Origin: Amycolatopsis tucumanensis
GTDB taxonomy: Bacteria; Actinomycetota; Actinomycetes; Mycobacteriales; Pseudonocardiaceae
Length of the DNA: 64,000 nucleotides
Reading direction: 5' to 3'
Assembly: GCF_021654135.1 (NCBI RefSeq)
Contig: NZ_JAKGSD010000011.1
Coordinates: forward strand, 108,650 to 172,649
The stretch's first letter is position 1. Each line of letters opens with the position of its first letter. The notes below the pieces were generated by a model. It saw only the letters and a list, made by a program, of their open reading frames with translations, was not told the DNA's origin and searched no databases. Position numbers and translations under genes: made by a program. Of the stretch, positions 8,106 through 18,251 are shown one piece after another.

Positions 8106-9881
8106 GTGGAAGCCGGCAGTAGGCTGCCCCGTGTGACAGGCGATGTGTCGGGGGACCTCACCGGTCGCCGGCTGGGCAACTACCGCATAGACGGAGTGCT
8201 CGGCAAGGGTGGCATGAGCGTCATGTACAAGGCCACCGACGTGCGGCTCGGCCGCAAGGTGGCCTTGAAGGTGATCGGCGAGCACCTCGGTGCCGACGCC
8301 GAGTTCCGCGAACGGTTCGTGGACGAGGCGCGCAACACCTCCGCCGTGGACCACGCGAACGTCGTGCCGTTGTACGACTTCGGTGAGCTCGACGGGATGC
8401 TCTACATCGCCATGCGCCTCGTCGACGGGGCCGATCTGGCGAGTCTCATCGCGGACGGACCGATCTCCCCCGACCGCACGCTGCGGTTGCTGGACCAGGT
8501 CGCGGACGCGCTGGACTGCCTGCACGAGCGCGGCCTGGTCCACCTCGACGTCAAACCGGCCAACGTGCTGGTCACCAGCCGGGAGTCGGCGCGCGAGCAC
8601 GTCTACGTCGCCGACTTCGGGCTGACCCGGCGCGGCGCGACCGGTCACCGCACCCGTGGCGGCGACTTCCTCGGGTCGCCGACCTACGCCGCGCCGGAAC
8701 ACCTGCGCGGGGAGCCGCTGGACGGGCGCACCGACCAGTACGCGCTGGCGTGCGTGCTGTACGCGTGCCTCACCGGGCAGCCCCCGTTCAGCGGCGACGT
8801 GCCGACGGTCATCAAGGGGCACCTGGCCGTGGAACCGCCCGCGGTGTCGGGCGTGGTGGGGCTGCCCGCCGCGGTCGACGAGGTCGTGCGCAAGGGCATG
8901 GCCAAGGCCCCGGCGGACCGCTACGACAACTGCGTCGAGCTGATCACCGCGGCGCGCAAGGCCCTCGGCCCGGCCGCCGCCTCGACGACACCGCCGGGCC
9001 CGCCCCAGGCTGCGACACGGGAGGCCGGCATGCAGCCGTACCCGCCGGGACAGCCGGGCGGCCACCCCGGCCCGCACGGCGCCGGCCAACCGGGCGCTGG
9101 TGGTCCGGGCGCCGGGCAAGGGGGTGTCGGTGGCCCAGGTACCGGGCAGCCGGGCCCTGGTGGTTCGGGCGCCGGTGCCTCTGGCGTCGGCGGCCCTGGC
9201 GTCGGCCAGGCAGGCGGGCAGCCGGGGGCTGGTCAACCAGGGCAGCCCGGTCCGGGCGGCCAGGCAGGAGCCGGCGGCCCTGGCGGCGGCCAGGCAGGCG
9301 GGCAATCGAGCGCCGGCGTGCCGGGTCAGCCCGGCCCTGGCGGCCAGCAGGGCGCAGTCCCCAGCGGTGGCCACCCCGGCCCGCACGGCCCAGGACACCA
9401 GCCCGGTCCCGGCGGCCCGCAGGGCCACGGCGACCAGCCGGGCCGTCCCGGCGCCGCTCAACCGGGCCACCCCGGCCAGCCGGGTCCCTACGGCCCGCCG
9501 GGCCACCAGCCGCCCGGGAACCCGTACGGCCACCCCGGCATGCAAAGCCACCCCGGCATGCCGGCGCCGCAGTTCCACCCGAACGCCCCGCAGGGCCAGC
9601 CGTGGAACCCGGGCTGGCCGCCCCAGCAGCAGCCCTACGGCTACGGCCAGCAGCCGCCGAAGAAGGGTGGCGGCCTCAAGTGGCTGTGGACGGGCCTGGC
9701 CGGGCTCGTCGTCGTCGCGGCGGTCGTCGTGACCCTCGTTCTGGTGAATCGCGGCGGCGGCTCCGCGCCCGCGCCGACCACCGCGCCCAACATCCCCGTC
9801 GGTCCCACCGGCGGCGCGACCGGCCCATCCACCGGTGGCGGCCCGCCCCCCGCGACGATCTCCATCAAACCGAGCCCCTGA
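8106..9881 (+). CDS. Membrane Ser/Thr protein kinase with Gly/Pro repeat linker
   Basis: 591 residues if GTG 8106 is the start; GTG 8133 is an alternative. The kinase domain (about 25-290) has a glycine loop GKGGMS (33-38), catalytic Lys55, the catalytic loop HLDVKPAN (D148, K150, N153), DFG 170-172 and APE 196-198. The loop is HLD rather than HRD, so this is a non-RD kinase. Residues ~295-515 are a low-complexity Gly/Pro/Gln linker built on GQPGxGG-like repeats. One membrane helix (526-547) leads to a 44-residue Thr/Pro/Gly outer tail with no PASTA or other sensor domain. It resembles PknB-type signalling kinases; substrates are unknown. Confidence 0.93.
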   Translation: MEAGSRLPRVTGDVSGDLTGRRLGNYRIDGVLGKGGMSVMYKATDVRLGRKVALKVIGEHLGADAEFRERFVDEARNTSAVDHANVVPLYDFGELDGMLYIAMRLVDGADLASLIADGPISPDRTLRLLDQVADALDCLHERGLVHLDVKPANVLVTSRESAREHVYVADFGLTRRGATGHRTRGGDFLGSPTYAAPEHLRGEPLDGRTDQYALACVLYACLTGQPPFSGDVPTVIKGHLAVEPPAVSGVVGLPAAVDEVVRKGMAKAPADRYDNCVELITAARKALGPAAASTTPPGPPQAATREAGMQPYPPGQPGGHPGPHGAGQPGAGGPGAGQGGVGGPGTGQPGPGGSGAGASGVGGPGVGQAGGQPGAGQPGQPGPGGQAGAGGPGGGQAGGQSSAGVPGQPGPGGQQGAVPSGGHPGPHGPGHQPGPGGPQGHGDQPGRPGAAQPGHPGQPGPYGPPGHQPPGNPYGHPGMQSHPGMPAPQFHPNAPQGQPWNPGWPPQQQPYGYGQQPPKKGGGLKWLWTGLAGLVVVAAVVVTLVLVNRGGGSAPAPTTAPNIPVGPTGGATGPSTGGGPPPATISIKPSP

Positions 9882-9891
9882 CGTGCGGTTC

Positions 9892-9917
9892 TTGCACTCG
9901 CCCCCGGAGAGTGCTAA
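9892..9917. promoter_or_regulatory. CIRCE element 1 (HrcA operator), imperfect
   Basis: The left arm TTGCACTC and right arm GAGTGCTAA flank a 9-base spacer, the CIRCE geometry TTAGCACTC-N9-GAGTGCTAA with a mismatched left arm. It lies about 180 bp upstream of groEL. HrcA binding is established for this motif in other bacteria. Confidence 0.85.
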
Positions 9918-9924
9918 ACAGGCG

Positions 9925-9951
9925 TTGGCACTCGGCGGTGTCGAGTGCCAA
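9925..9951. promoter_or_regulatory. CIRCE element 2 (HrcA operator), perfect dyad
   Basis: TTGGCACTC and GAGTGCCAA form a perfect 9-bp inverted repeat around a 9-base spacer. It lies 8 bp after CIRCE 1, so two HrcA dimers could bind the groEL promoter side by side. Confidence 0.92.
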
Positions 9952-10054
9952 CGCACCAATGGTCGGGACGGTGAGGCCGGCTCGGAGCACCGAGCAGGTC
10001 GTCCGTCGCGGGCACCGAGCCTGGCCGAGCTAAGTGTCCTGCTGCCAGTCCTGA

Positions 10055-11728
<1,674 letters not shown>

Positions 11729-11743
11729 TCCACTAGTCCGGCG

Positions 11744-11778
11744 AAAGCCCGGGTGCGCACAGCGCATCCGGGCTTTTT
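11744..11778 (+). terminator. Rho-independent terminator of groEL
   Basis: A 15-base stem with one mismatch (AAAGCCCGGGTGCGC paired with GCGCATCCGGGCTTT) closes a 3-base loop and runs into TTTTT. Because the left arm starts with AAA, it can also serve the converging PspC gene. Confidence 0.93.
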
Positions 11779-11784
11779 GCTGCG

Positions 11785-11985
11785 CTACTCCTGCGGCATG
11801 AGCATCCAGCAGATCGCGTAGAGCAGGATGGGCGCGCCGAACCCGAGCAGGGTCGCGGCGACGAGGACGATGCGGATGATCGCCGCGTCGACGCCGAGCA
11901 GGTCGGCCCAGCCGCCCGCCACGCCGGCGATCATCTTGTCGGTCGAGCTGCGGCGGAGCTTCTTCGTGGTCACTGTGTTCGTCAT
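11785..11985 (-). CDS. PspC domain small membrane protein
   Basis: 66 residues. A PspC domain covers nearly the whole protein: KLRRSSTDKMIAGVAGGWADLLGV is the conserved N-terminal block (quoted parts: KLRRS, IAGVAGG), followed by one membrane helix (IIRIVLVAATLLGFGAPILL region) and the WMLMPQE end. Such proteins are linked to envelope stress. It converges on groEL and shares its terminator. ATG 11985 is the only reasonable start. Confidence 0.88.
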   Translation of the reverse strand: MTNTVTTKKLRRSSTDKMIAGVAGGWADLLGVDAAIIRIVLVAATLLGFGAPILLYAICWMLMPQE

Positions 11986-12090
11986 GTCCCCATCGTCGGC
12001 CGCGCGGGTGGTCAGCACATCGGGGACGAACCCGGAGCGCACCCGGAAACCTCTGGGCCAGGGTGCTCCGGGACGGTTAAGGTCGATCAC

Positions 12091-14445
12091 ATGGCGGGAT
12101 CTTTGCTCGGCACCGAGGTCCGGCGGGTCGAGGACCCGGATCTGGTGCGTGGCCGTGGAACCTTCGTCGACAACCTGCAGTTCGAGGGCGTCTGCCATGT
12201 CGCGTTCGTCCGGTCGCCGTTCGCGCACGCGCTGGTCAACGGCATCGACACCGCGGAGGCGGCCGCCGTGCCGGGGGTGATCGCGGTGCTCACCGCCGCG
12301 GACCTCGACCTGGCCGAGCTGCCGGTGTTCCTGGACCTCAACCCGCGGGCGAAGCGGTACGCGCTGGCCACCGACCGGGTGCGCTTCGCCGGGGAGCCGG
12401 TGGCCGCCGTGGTCGCGGAAAGCGCGGCCGCCGCGGTGGACGCACTCGAACTGGTCGATGTGGACTACGAACCGCTGCCCGCCGTGGTCGACCCGGAGCA
12501 GGCTCTGGATGACGGCGCGCCGTTGCAGTTCCCGGAAATCGGGTCGAACATCGCGGCCGGCGAGCGGGACGCCGTGGGCGGCGAGGTGCTCGACGGCGCC
12601 GACGTCGTGGTGCGAGCGCGGATCGAGAACCAGCGGCTGGCGGTGGCGCCGATGGAGGGCAACGCGATCGTCGCACTGCCCGGCGACGGCGAGTTCGACC
12701 TGACGGTCTACGTGTCGACCCAGATGCCACACGGCTTCCGGGCCGCGGCGGCGAAGCTGTTCGGCTACGACGGCGACCGGATCCGCGTGGTCGCGCCGCA
12801 CGTGGGTGGCGCGTTCGGCGGGAAGGTCGGGGTCACGGCCGAGCACGCGGTGGTGATCGAGGCGGCGCGGCGCTTCGGGCGGCCGGCGAAGTGGACGGAG
12901 ACGCGGTCGGAGAACCTGCAGGCCTCGCCGCAGGGCCGGGCGCAGGTGCAGTACGGCGAGCTGGGGCTGCGGCGCGACGGGACGATCGTCGGCCTGCGCT
13001 GCCGGGTGGTCGGCGACGCGGGCGCGTACGCCGGGTTCGGCGGCGGGCTGGCGCTCGGTCCGACCAGGACGATGGCGCAGGGCGTGTACCGGATCCCGAA
13101 GATCAGCTACGCGGCGATAGCGGCGCTGACGAACACCGCGCCGGTCGGCGCGTTCCGCGGTGCGGGCCGTCCGGAGGCGACGGCGATGCTGGAGCGGCTG
13201 ATGGACCTGGCCGCGGCGGAGCTCGGCATGGACCCGGCGGAGATCCGGCGGCGCAACTTCCTGCGCCCGGAGGAGTTCCCGTACACGACGTTCAGCGGCG
13301 CGAGCTACGACAGCGGCGACTACGACCTGCCGCTGCGGAAGGCGTTGGAGGTCGCGGGTTACGACGAGCTGCGGGCCGAGCAGCGGCGGCGCATCGAGGC
13401 CGGCGAGTCGCGGCTGCTCGGGATCGGGGTGAGCGCGTACGTCGAGATCACCGGCGGCGGCAGCGGCGAGTTCGCGTCGGTGGAGGTCCGGGCGGACGGT
13501 ACGGCGGCGATCAAGGTCGGCACGTCCGGGCACGGTCAGGGCCACGCGACGTCGTTCGCGATGCTGGTGGCCGACGCGCTGGGGATCCCGCTGGAGTCGG
13601 TCGAGTTCGTGCAGTCGGACACGGCCGCGGTGCCGCGTGGCGCCGGCACGGGTGGTTCGCGGTCGCTGCAGGTGGGCGGCAGCGCGGTGCGGCAGGCGGC
13701 GGACCTGGTGCTGGAGCGCGCTCGCGAGCTGGCCGCGTCGCGGCTGGAGGCGGGCGTGGACGACATCGTGCTGACTGACGGGCGGCTCGGCGTGGCGGGC
13801 GTCCCGCAGGCGACGATCGGCTGGGCGGAGCTGGCGGAGGCCGCCGCGGCGGAGGGACGTCCGCTGCTGGAGACGACGGACTTCAAGCCGGGCGGGGCGA
13901 CGTTCCCGTTCGGGGCGCACGTGTCGGTGGTCGAGGTGGACGTCGAGACGGGCTTCGTGAAACCGTTGCGGCACATCGCCGTGGACGACTGCGGGCGCGT
14001 GCTGAACCCGATGATCGTGCGCGGGCAGCAGCACGGCGGCGCGGTGCAGGGGATCGCGCAGGCGTTGTGGGAGCAGGTCTCCTACGACGAGGACGGCAAC
14101 CCGGTGACCGCCACCTTCGCCGACTACCACCTCCCGACGGCCGCCGACGTGCCGGCGCTGGAGGTCAGCAACACCGAGACGCTGACCGAGCGGAACCCGT
14201 TGGGCGCCAAGGGAATCGGCGAGTCGGCGACGGTCGGTTCAACACCGGCGGTCCAGAACGCGGTGATCGACGCGCTGGCTCATCTGGGCGTGCGGCACAT
14301 CGACATGCCGCTGACGCCGCAGCGCGTGTGGCGCGCTGTGAGGGCTGGAGAGTCCGTTACGTGGCGCGAGCCGCCTCCAGCGTTCGAGACGTTGCCCGTG
14401 CGCTCGTCGGCGGCGTCTTCGGACGCAGACGAGGCAGTGGCTTAG
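12091..14445 (+). CDS. Molybdenum hydroxylase large subunit (xanthine/aldehyde oxidase, CoxL-like)
   Basis: 784 residues. The order is an aldehyde oxidase a/b hammerhead domain (1-~115) and a molybdopterin-binding domain. Cofactor motifs are GGAFGGK (~237-243), AFRGAGRPEA (~353-362) and GIGESAT with the catalytic Glu near 710. The loop lacks the AYRCSFR sequence of true aerobic CO dehydrogenase, so it is more likely an aldehyde or purine-type hydroxylase. Normal enzymes also need a 2Fe-2S and a FAD subunit; neither is adjacent, as a PspC gene lies on one side and menC on the other. It may recruit subunits encoded elsewhere. The substrate is unknown. Confidence 0.9.
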   Translation: MAGSLLGTEVRRVEDPDLVRGRGTFVDNLQFEGVCHVAFVRSPFAHALVNGIDTAEAAAVPGVIAVLTAADLDLAELPVFLDLNPRAKRYALATDRVRFAGEPVAAVVAESAAAAVDALELVDVDYEPLPAVVDPEQALDDGAPLQFPEIGSNIAAGERDAVGGEVLDGADVVVRARIENQRLAVAPMEGNAIVALPGDGEFDLTVYVSTQMPHGFRAAAAKLFGYDGDRIRVVAPHVGGAFGGKVGVTAEHAVVIEAARRFGRPAKWTETRSENLQASPQGRAQVQYGELGLRRDGTIVGLRCRVVGDAGAYAGFGGGLALGPTRTMAQGVYRIPKISYAAIAALTNTAPVGAFRGAGRPEATAMLERLMDLAAAELGMDPAEIRRRNFLRPEEFPYTTFSGASYDSGDYDLPLRKALEVAGYDELRAEQRRRIEAGESRLLGIGVSAYVEITGGGSGEFASVEVRADGTAAIKVGTSGHGQGHATSFAMLVADALGIPLESVEFVQSDTAAVPRGAGTGGSRSLQVGGSAVRQAADLVLERARELAASRLEAGVDDIVLTDGRLGVAGVPQATIGWAELAEAAAAEGRPLLETTDFKPGGATFPFGAHVSVVEVDVETGFVKPLRHIAVDDCGRVLNPMIVRGQQHGGAVQGIAQALWEQVSYDEDGNPVTATFADYHLPTAADVPALEVSNTETLTERNPLGAKGIGESATVGSTPAVQNAVIDALAHLGVRHIDMPLTPQRVWRAVRAGESVTWREPPPAFETLPVRSSAASSDADEAVA

Positions 14446-14469
14446 CCCACCGGTTGTCAGCCGTCGTGT

Positions 14470-15423
14470 CTACCGTCGACCCTCGACGCGACGGAGCCGA
14501 TCGAGCCAGGCCTTCGTGGTGACCTCGTCCGCGGCGGTTTCGGCTGCGCGGTCCGGTTCCGGCGCCTGTCGCAGGACCGGCAAGTAACCGTCCACAGGGG
14601 ACAGTGGTTGACTGGTGGTGTCGTCGGTGAGCAGGGACATCGTGCCCAGCCCGCAGGCGAACTCCAGCTCGGGCAGCGCCCCGGCCAGCGCGAGGCCCGC
14701 CGCCAGCCCGACGCTGGTTTCGACCGCGGACGACACCACACACGGCAGCCCGGCGGCCTCGGCGACCTCGAGTGCCCGCCGGACACCGCCGAGCGGAGCC
14801 ACCTTGATCACGGCCACGTCGGCCGCGTTGGCGACCGCCACCCGGAGCGGATCCTCGGCCCGCCGGATCGACTCGTCCGCCGCGATGCGCACGTCCACCT
14901 TCCGCCGCACGGCGGCCAGCTCGTCGATGGACGGGCACGGCTGTTCGACGTACTCGAGCCCACCCGCGGCGCGGTCCAGCTCGCGGATCGCCTTCACCGC
15001 GGTGTCGACATCCCAGGCCGTGTTGGCGTCGACGCGGATGGCCCCGCCGGGCCCGAGCGCGTCCCGGACGGCCGCGACGCGCTCGCAGTCCTCCAGAATG
15101 GACGCCCGCGGATCGGCGACCTTGACCTTGGCGGTCCGGCACCCCGACGCGGCGACCATCTCGTAGGCGGCGTCGGCGCCCACGACGGGCACGGTGGTGT
15201 TCACCTCGACCCGATCCCGCACCGGAGCCGGCCACCCCACCTGGGCAGCCTCCACCGCGGCCGCGAGCCAGGGCGCGGATTCGCGGTCGTCGTAGTCGGC
15301 GAACGGGCAGAACTCCCCCCAGCCCGCGGGGCCGCGCAGGAGCACCCCTTCGCGCACGGTGATCCCACGGAACCGGTTCCGCAGGGGGATCGCGTAGACC
15401 AGGCGCTCATCCACGGCGACCAT
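14470..15423 (-). CDS. menC: o-Succinylbenzoate synthase (enolase superfamily)
   Basis: 317 residues. It dehydrates SHCHC to o-succinylbenzoate in menaquinone synthesis. The short actinobacterial MenC form is clear: Lys pair K99/K101 (TAKVKVADP), metal ligands D132 (IRVDANTAW), E160 (YVEQPC) and D183 (AADES), and the second catalytic lysine K207 (VIKVAPLGG). ATG 15423 is used; GTG 15414 is possible, since GAGG lies 9 bases before it. No other men genes are nearby. It converges with the molybdenum hydroxylase gene, 24 bp apart. Confidence 0.93.
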   Translation of the reverse strand: MVAVDERLVYAIPLRNRFRGITVREGVLLRGPAGWGEFCPFADYDDRESAPWLAAAVEAAQVGWPAPVRDRVEVNTTVPVVGADAAYEMVAASGCRTAKVKVADPRASILEDCERVAAVRDALGPGGAIRVDANTAWDVDTAVKAIRELDRAAGGLEYVEQPCPSIDELAAVRRKVDVRIAADESIRRAEDPLRVAVANAADVAVIKVAPLGGVRRALEVAEAAGLPCVVSSAVETSVGLAAGLALAGALPELEFACGLGTMSLLTDDTTSQPLSPVDGYLPVLRQAPEPDRAAETAADEVTTKAWLDRLRRVEGRR

Positions 15424-15795
15424 CCTCGCACGCTGGGCGGTACGAACCTGCGCAGACGCTGAGGGACGGCAGTGGTGCCCGACTCGGCTTGGTGGGGCTT
15501 CCTGTGTGAGGCACTCCCTCACCCTGCGCCTGCCCGAACCACCATCACCGTGCGCCTGCCCGAAACCACCGTCTCCCAACCCTGCCGTGTCGCTCGATTC
15601 CAGAGCCCCGCGTCACCCGATCACGGTCAAGGTCATCCCCTCGCACCGGCCCGCCACACCGCCCCGGCCTGCATCGGCCCCTCCGGTGCACCAGCCCATC
15701 GGAAGCGCCGAACCATCCGGGCCCGCCTCACAGCTAATGGACTAACTGGTTAATTAGCGGTTAGCATGCGAGGTGCGGACATGTGGAGGTAGCGA
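15424..15795. other. Intergenic region upstream of menC and the alcohol dehydrogenase
   Basis: 372 bp. The menC-proximal part is Pro-codon-rich and low in information; the ORFs through it look fortuitous. The last 70 bp before the dehydrogenase are unusually AT-rich (CTAATGG, TTAATTAG) and hold the promoter and operator described separately. Confidence 0.5.
15742..15764. promoter_or_regulatory. Candidate operator of the alcohol dehydrogenase gene
   Basis: CTAAC (15742-15746) and GTTAG (15760-15764) form an inverted repeat around TGGTTAATTAGCG, with an overlapping near-palindrome TAACTGGTTA. It lies 31 bp before ATG 15796. The regulator is not known; the IclR protein downstream is one candidate. 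Confidence 0.45.
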
Positions 15796-16761
15796 ATGAA
15801 GGCCGTAGTGCTGGCCGAGCCCGAGGTGATGCGGCTCGTCGACCTGCCGGAACCCGAGATCGGGCCGCGTGAGGTGCTCGTGCGCATGCGGGGCCTCGGC
15901 CTGTGCGGGTCGGACCTCGGCGTCTACCGCGGTGCCCGCGAGGTGCCCGAGCGGCCGTGGCTGATGGGGCACGAGGGCGTCGGCGAGATCGTGGCCGTCG
16001 GGGCGGACGTGGCGGACCGCGTGGTCGGGCAGCAGGTCGCGATCGAGCCGAACTACTGCTGCGGCCGGTGCGCGGCGTGCGTCGCCGGCTTCACCTCCGC
16101 CTGTACCGACCGGGTGATCGTCGGCATGAACCACCCCGGGCTGCTGGCCGAGTACGTCGCGGTCCCGGCCGAGTTCGCCTGGCCCGCGGCGGAGACGGTC
16201 GCCCTGGAAGACCTCGTCTGCACGGAGGCGCTGACCGTCGCGCGGTCGGCGATTCGCCGGTCCGGCGTCGAGCCTGGTCAGCGGGTCCTCGTGGTCGGCG
16301 CCGGCTCGCAGGGCCTGCTGCTGTGCCTGGCGCTGCGGGCGCTCGGTGCGACGGTCGCGGTCCAGGAACCACACGAGGGGCGCGCGGAGCTGGCCCATTC
16401 GTTCGGCGCCGAGACCGGCGTCGAGGGCGAGTTCGACCTCCTCTTCGAAACGTCCGGCGTCCCGCAGGCCCTGCGCGCCGGCCTGGAGCGCCTGCGCCGC
16501 GGCGGCACCGCCCTGCTCGTCGGCATCAACTCGCGCCCGCTCGACCTGACGACCGCCGACCTGGTCTACCGCCAGCACACCCTCAAGGGCTCGCTCATCT
16601 ACGACCACCCGGTCGACTTCGAGACGACCGTCGGCCTGCTCAACCGCGACGAGGTCCGGCCGGGCAAGGTGCTGCAGGCGCGGTTCCCGCTGGAAGAGGC
16701 CGCGCAGGCGTTCGCGTCGGTGCAGTCGGTCGCCGGCAAGTCCTGGATCAGCTTCGACTGA
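15796..16761 (+). CDS. Zinc-dependent alcohol dehydrogenase family protein
   Basis: 321 residues of the zinc MDR family. The catalytic zinc site is C37 (LCGSD) with H59-E60; the structural zinc site is C89, C92, C95 and C103, all present. The Rossmann motif VVGAGSQG lies near 165-172. GGAGG stands 6 bases before ATG 15796. It oxidises an alcohol or polyol with NAD(P); the substrate cannot be read from sequence. The protein is slightly short for the family. It converges with an IclR gene 3 bp away. Confidence 0.9.
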   Translation: MKAVVLAEPEVMRLVDLPEPEIGPREVLVRMRGLGLCGSDLGVYRGAREVPERPWLMGHEGVGEIVAVGADVADRVVGQQVAIEPNYCCGRCAACVAGFTSACTDRVIVGMNHPGLLAEYVAVPAEFAWPAAETVALEDLVCTEALTVARSAIRRSGVEPGQRVLVVGAGSQGLLLCLALRALGATVAVQEPHEGRAELAHSFGAETGVEGEFDLLFETSGVPQALRAGLERLRRGGTALLVGINSRPLDLTTADLVYRQHTLKGSLIYDHPVDFETTVGLLNRDEVRPGKVLQARFPLEEAAQAFASVQSVAGKSWISFD

Positions 16762-16764
16762 CGC

Positions 16765-17535
16765 TCACGCCTCCGGCAGGTTCGCCAGATCCGCCTCGAT
16801 CGACCAGGCCGCGCGCAGCAGCTCGGGCACGTAGTCCCGCTCGACCAGGCCGTGTCCGAGCCGGTCCGGGTGCACCGACGCGGTCACCGCGGCGAGCACC
16901 CGTCCGCGCCGGTGCCGCACCGGCGCGGCGATCGCCCGCAGGTCGTCGTCGACGTCGTGTTCGGCCATCGCCCACCCGCGTTCCCGGACCTGCTCGATCT
17001 CCTTCGGCAGCCCGGCGATGTCCGGCAGCGCGTCGAGCCTCCGTGCGAGCTCGTCCTCGGGCAACGCGGCGAGCAGGACCTGCCCGCTTGAGGTGACGTG
17101 GGCGGGCCGTCGCGCGCCGACGGTGAGCGTCGGCGGAGCGTGCCGGTGCCCGGGCACCACGGCCAGGTTCACCACGTCGCCCCGGTCGAGCAGGGCGAGC
17201 GAAGCCGTCTCGTTCAGCCTGTGCGCCAGATCGTGCAGGTGCGGGTGCGCGATCTCAGGCAGGGCGAGCCCGGACAGGTACGAGTAACCCAGGTCGAGGG
17301 TCTGCGCCGTGAGCCGGAACGCCTGCCCGTCGTAACGCACGTACCCGAGGTCGGCGAGGGTGAGCAGCAACCGCCGCGCGGTCGCCCGGTCCAGCCCCGT
17401 CCGCTTGGCCGCCGCGCCCGCCGTCAGGGCCGGGTGGTCCGCCCCGAAGCAGCGCAGGATCGCGAACGCGCGGCCGACGGCCTGCACGAAATGCGGGCCG
17501 TGGCCAGGGCCTTCGCCGGCCGTCGTGCTCGTCAT
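16765..17535 (-). CDS. IclR family transcriptional regulator
   Basis: 256 residues. A winged helix at about 15-75 (AVGRAFAILRCFG, LDRATARRLLLTLADLGYV) is followed by the IclR effector domain (TSSGQVLLAALPE, ERGWAMAEHDVDDDL), in the PcaR/PobR-like branch that controls aromatic catabolism. ATG 17535 is preferred to the upstream start at 17586 because GGAGGG lies 5 bases before it. It is convergent with the alcohol dehydrogenase. Its targets are not evident; no pca genes are in the window. Confidence 0.92.
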   Translation of the reverse strand: MTSTTAGEGPGHGPHFVQAVGRAFAILRCFGADHPALTAGAAAKRTGLDRATARRLLLTLADLGYVRYDGQAFRLTAQTLDLGYSYLSGLALPEIAHPHLHDLAHRLNETASLALLDRGDVVNLAVVPGHRHAPPTLTVGARRPAHVTSSGQVLLAALPEDELARRLDALPDIAGLPKEIEQVRERGWAMAEHDVDDDLRAIAAPVRHRRGRVLAAVTASVHPDRLGHGLVERDYVPELLRAAWSIEADLANLPEA

Positions 17536-17650
17536 CGAACCCTCCGACTGCCACCCGATCGGCTTGTTCTCATCGTACGTCCGCATGTTTCACGCCCGCC
17601 CGGACGCGGGTAGTTCACCGCTGAATCCCCGGAACGGAAGGAGTGCAATC

Positions 17651-18223
17651 GTGGCGAACACACTCTCCGGTAAGCGAGTGGCCTTCGTCGTCGCGCCGGA
17701 GGGCACCGAGCAGGTCGAACTGACCGAGCCCTGGAAGGCGGTCCAGGAAGCGGGCGGGCAGCCTGAGCTGGTGTCCACTTCGCCGGGCAGCATCCAGGCG
17801 TTCAACCACCTCGACAAGGCCGACACGTTCCCGGTCGACAAGGTCGTCACCGACGTCTCGCCGGACGACTTCGACGCGCTGGTCCTGCCGGGCGGTGTGG
17901 CGAACCCGGACTTCCTCCGCACCGTTCCCGACGCCGTTCGCTTCGTCCGCGGGTTCTTCTCGCAGCAGAAACCCGTCGCGGCGATCTGCCACGCGCCGTG
18001 GACGCTCATCGAGGCCGACGTGGTGCGCGGCCGCCGGATGACCTCCTGGCCGAGCCTGCAGACAGACCTGCGCAACGCCGGCGCCGAGTGGGTGGACGAG
18101 GAAGTCGTGACCGACTCCGGTTTCGTCACCAGCCGGAAGCCGGACGACCTGCCCGCCTTCTGCCGCAAGCTGGTCGAGGAGTTCGCGGAGGGCAAGCACC
18201 GCGCCCAGGCGAAGAGCGCCTGA
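17651..18223 (+). CDS. DJ-1/PfpI family protein
   Basis: 190 residues, GTG start with AAGGAG 8 bases upstream. The PfpI/YhbO-type glyoxalase-III/deglycase-like fold is clear, with nucleophile Cys113 in AICHAPW and the acidic partner in PEGTEQVELTEP. The family detoxifies methylglyoxal or protects proteins in stress; whether it is a protease, glyoxalase or chaperone is debated. It is divergent from the IclR gene and convergent with the DUF72 gene. Confidence 0.93.
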   Translation: MANTLSGKRVAFVVAPEGTEQVELTEPWKAVQEAGGQPELVSTSPGSIQAFNHLDKADTFPVDKVVTDVSPDDFDALVLPGGVANPDFLRTVPDAVRFVRGFFSQQKPVAAICHAPWTLIEADVVRGRRMTSWPSLQTDLRNAGAEWVDEEVVTDSGFVTSRKPDDLPAFCRKLVEEFAEGKHRAQAKSA

Positions 18224-18251
18224 CCCGGTTTCAGGACGCCCGGTCGGCTTG

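Noticed and set aside
11785..14130. Extension of the PspC gene to a 781-residue protein
   Set aside because: The upstream part is antisense to the molybdenum hydroxylase; only the last 66 codons fit a family.
15472..15753. 93-codon plus-strand ORF before the alcohol dehydrogenase
   Set aside because: No ribosome-binding site, mostly Pro/Ala/Arg sequence, and it ends within the AT-rich promoter region.
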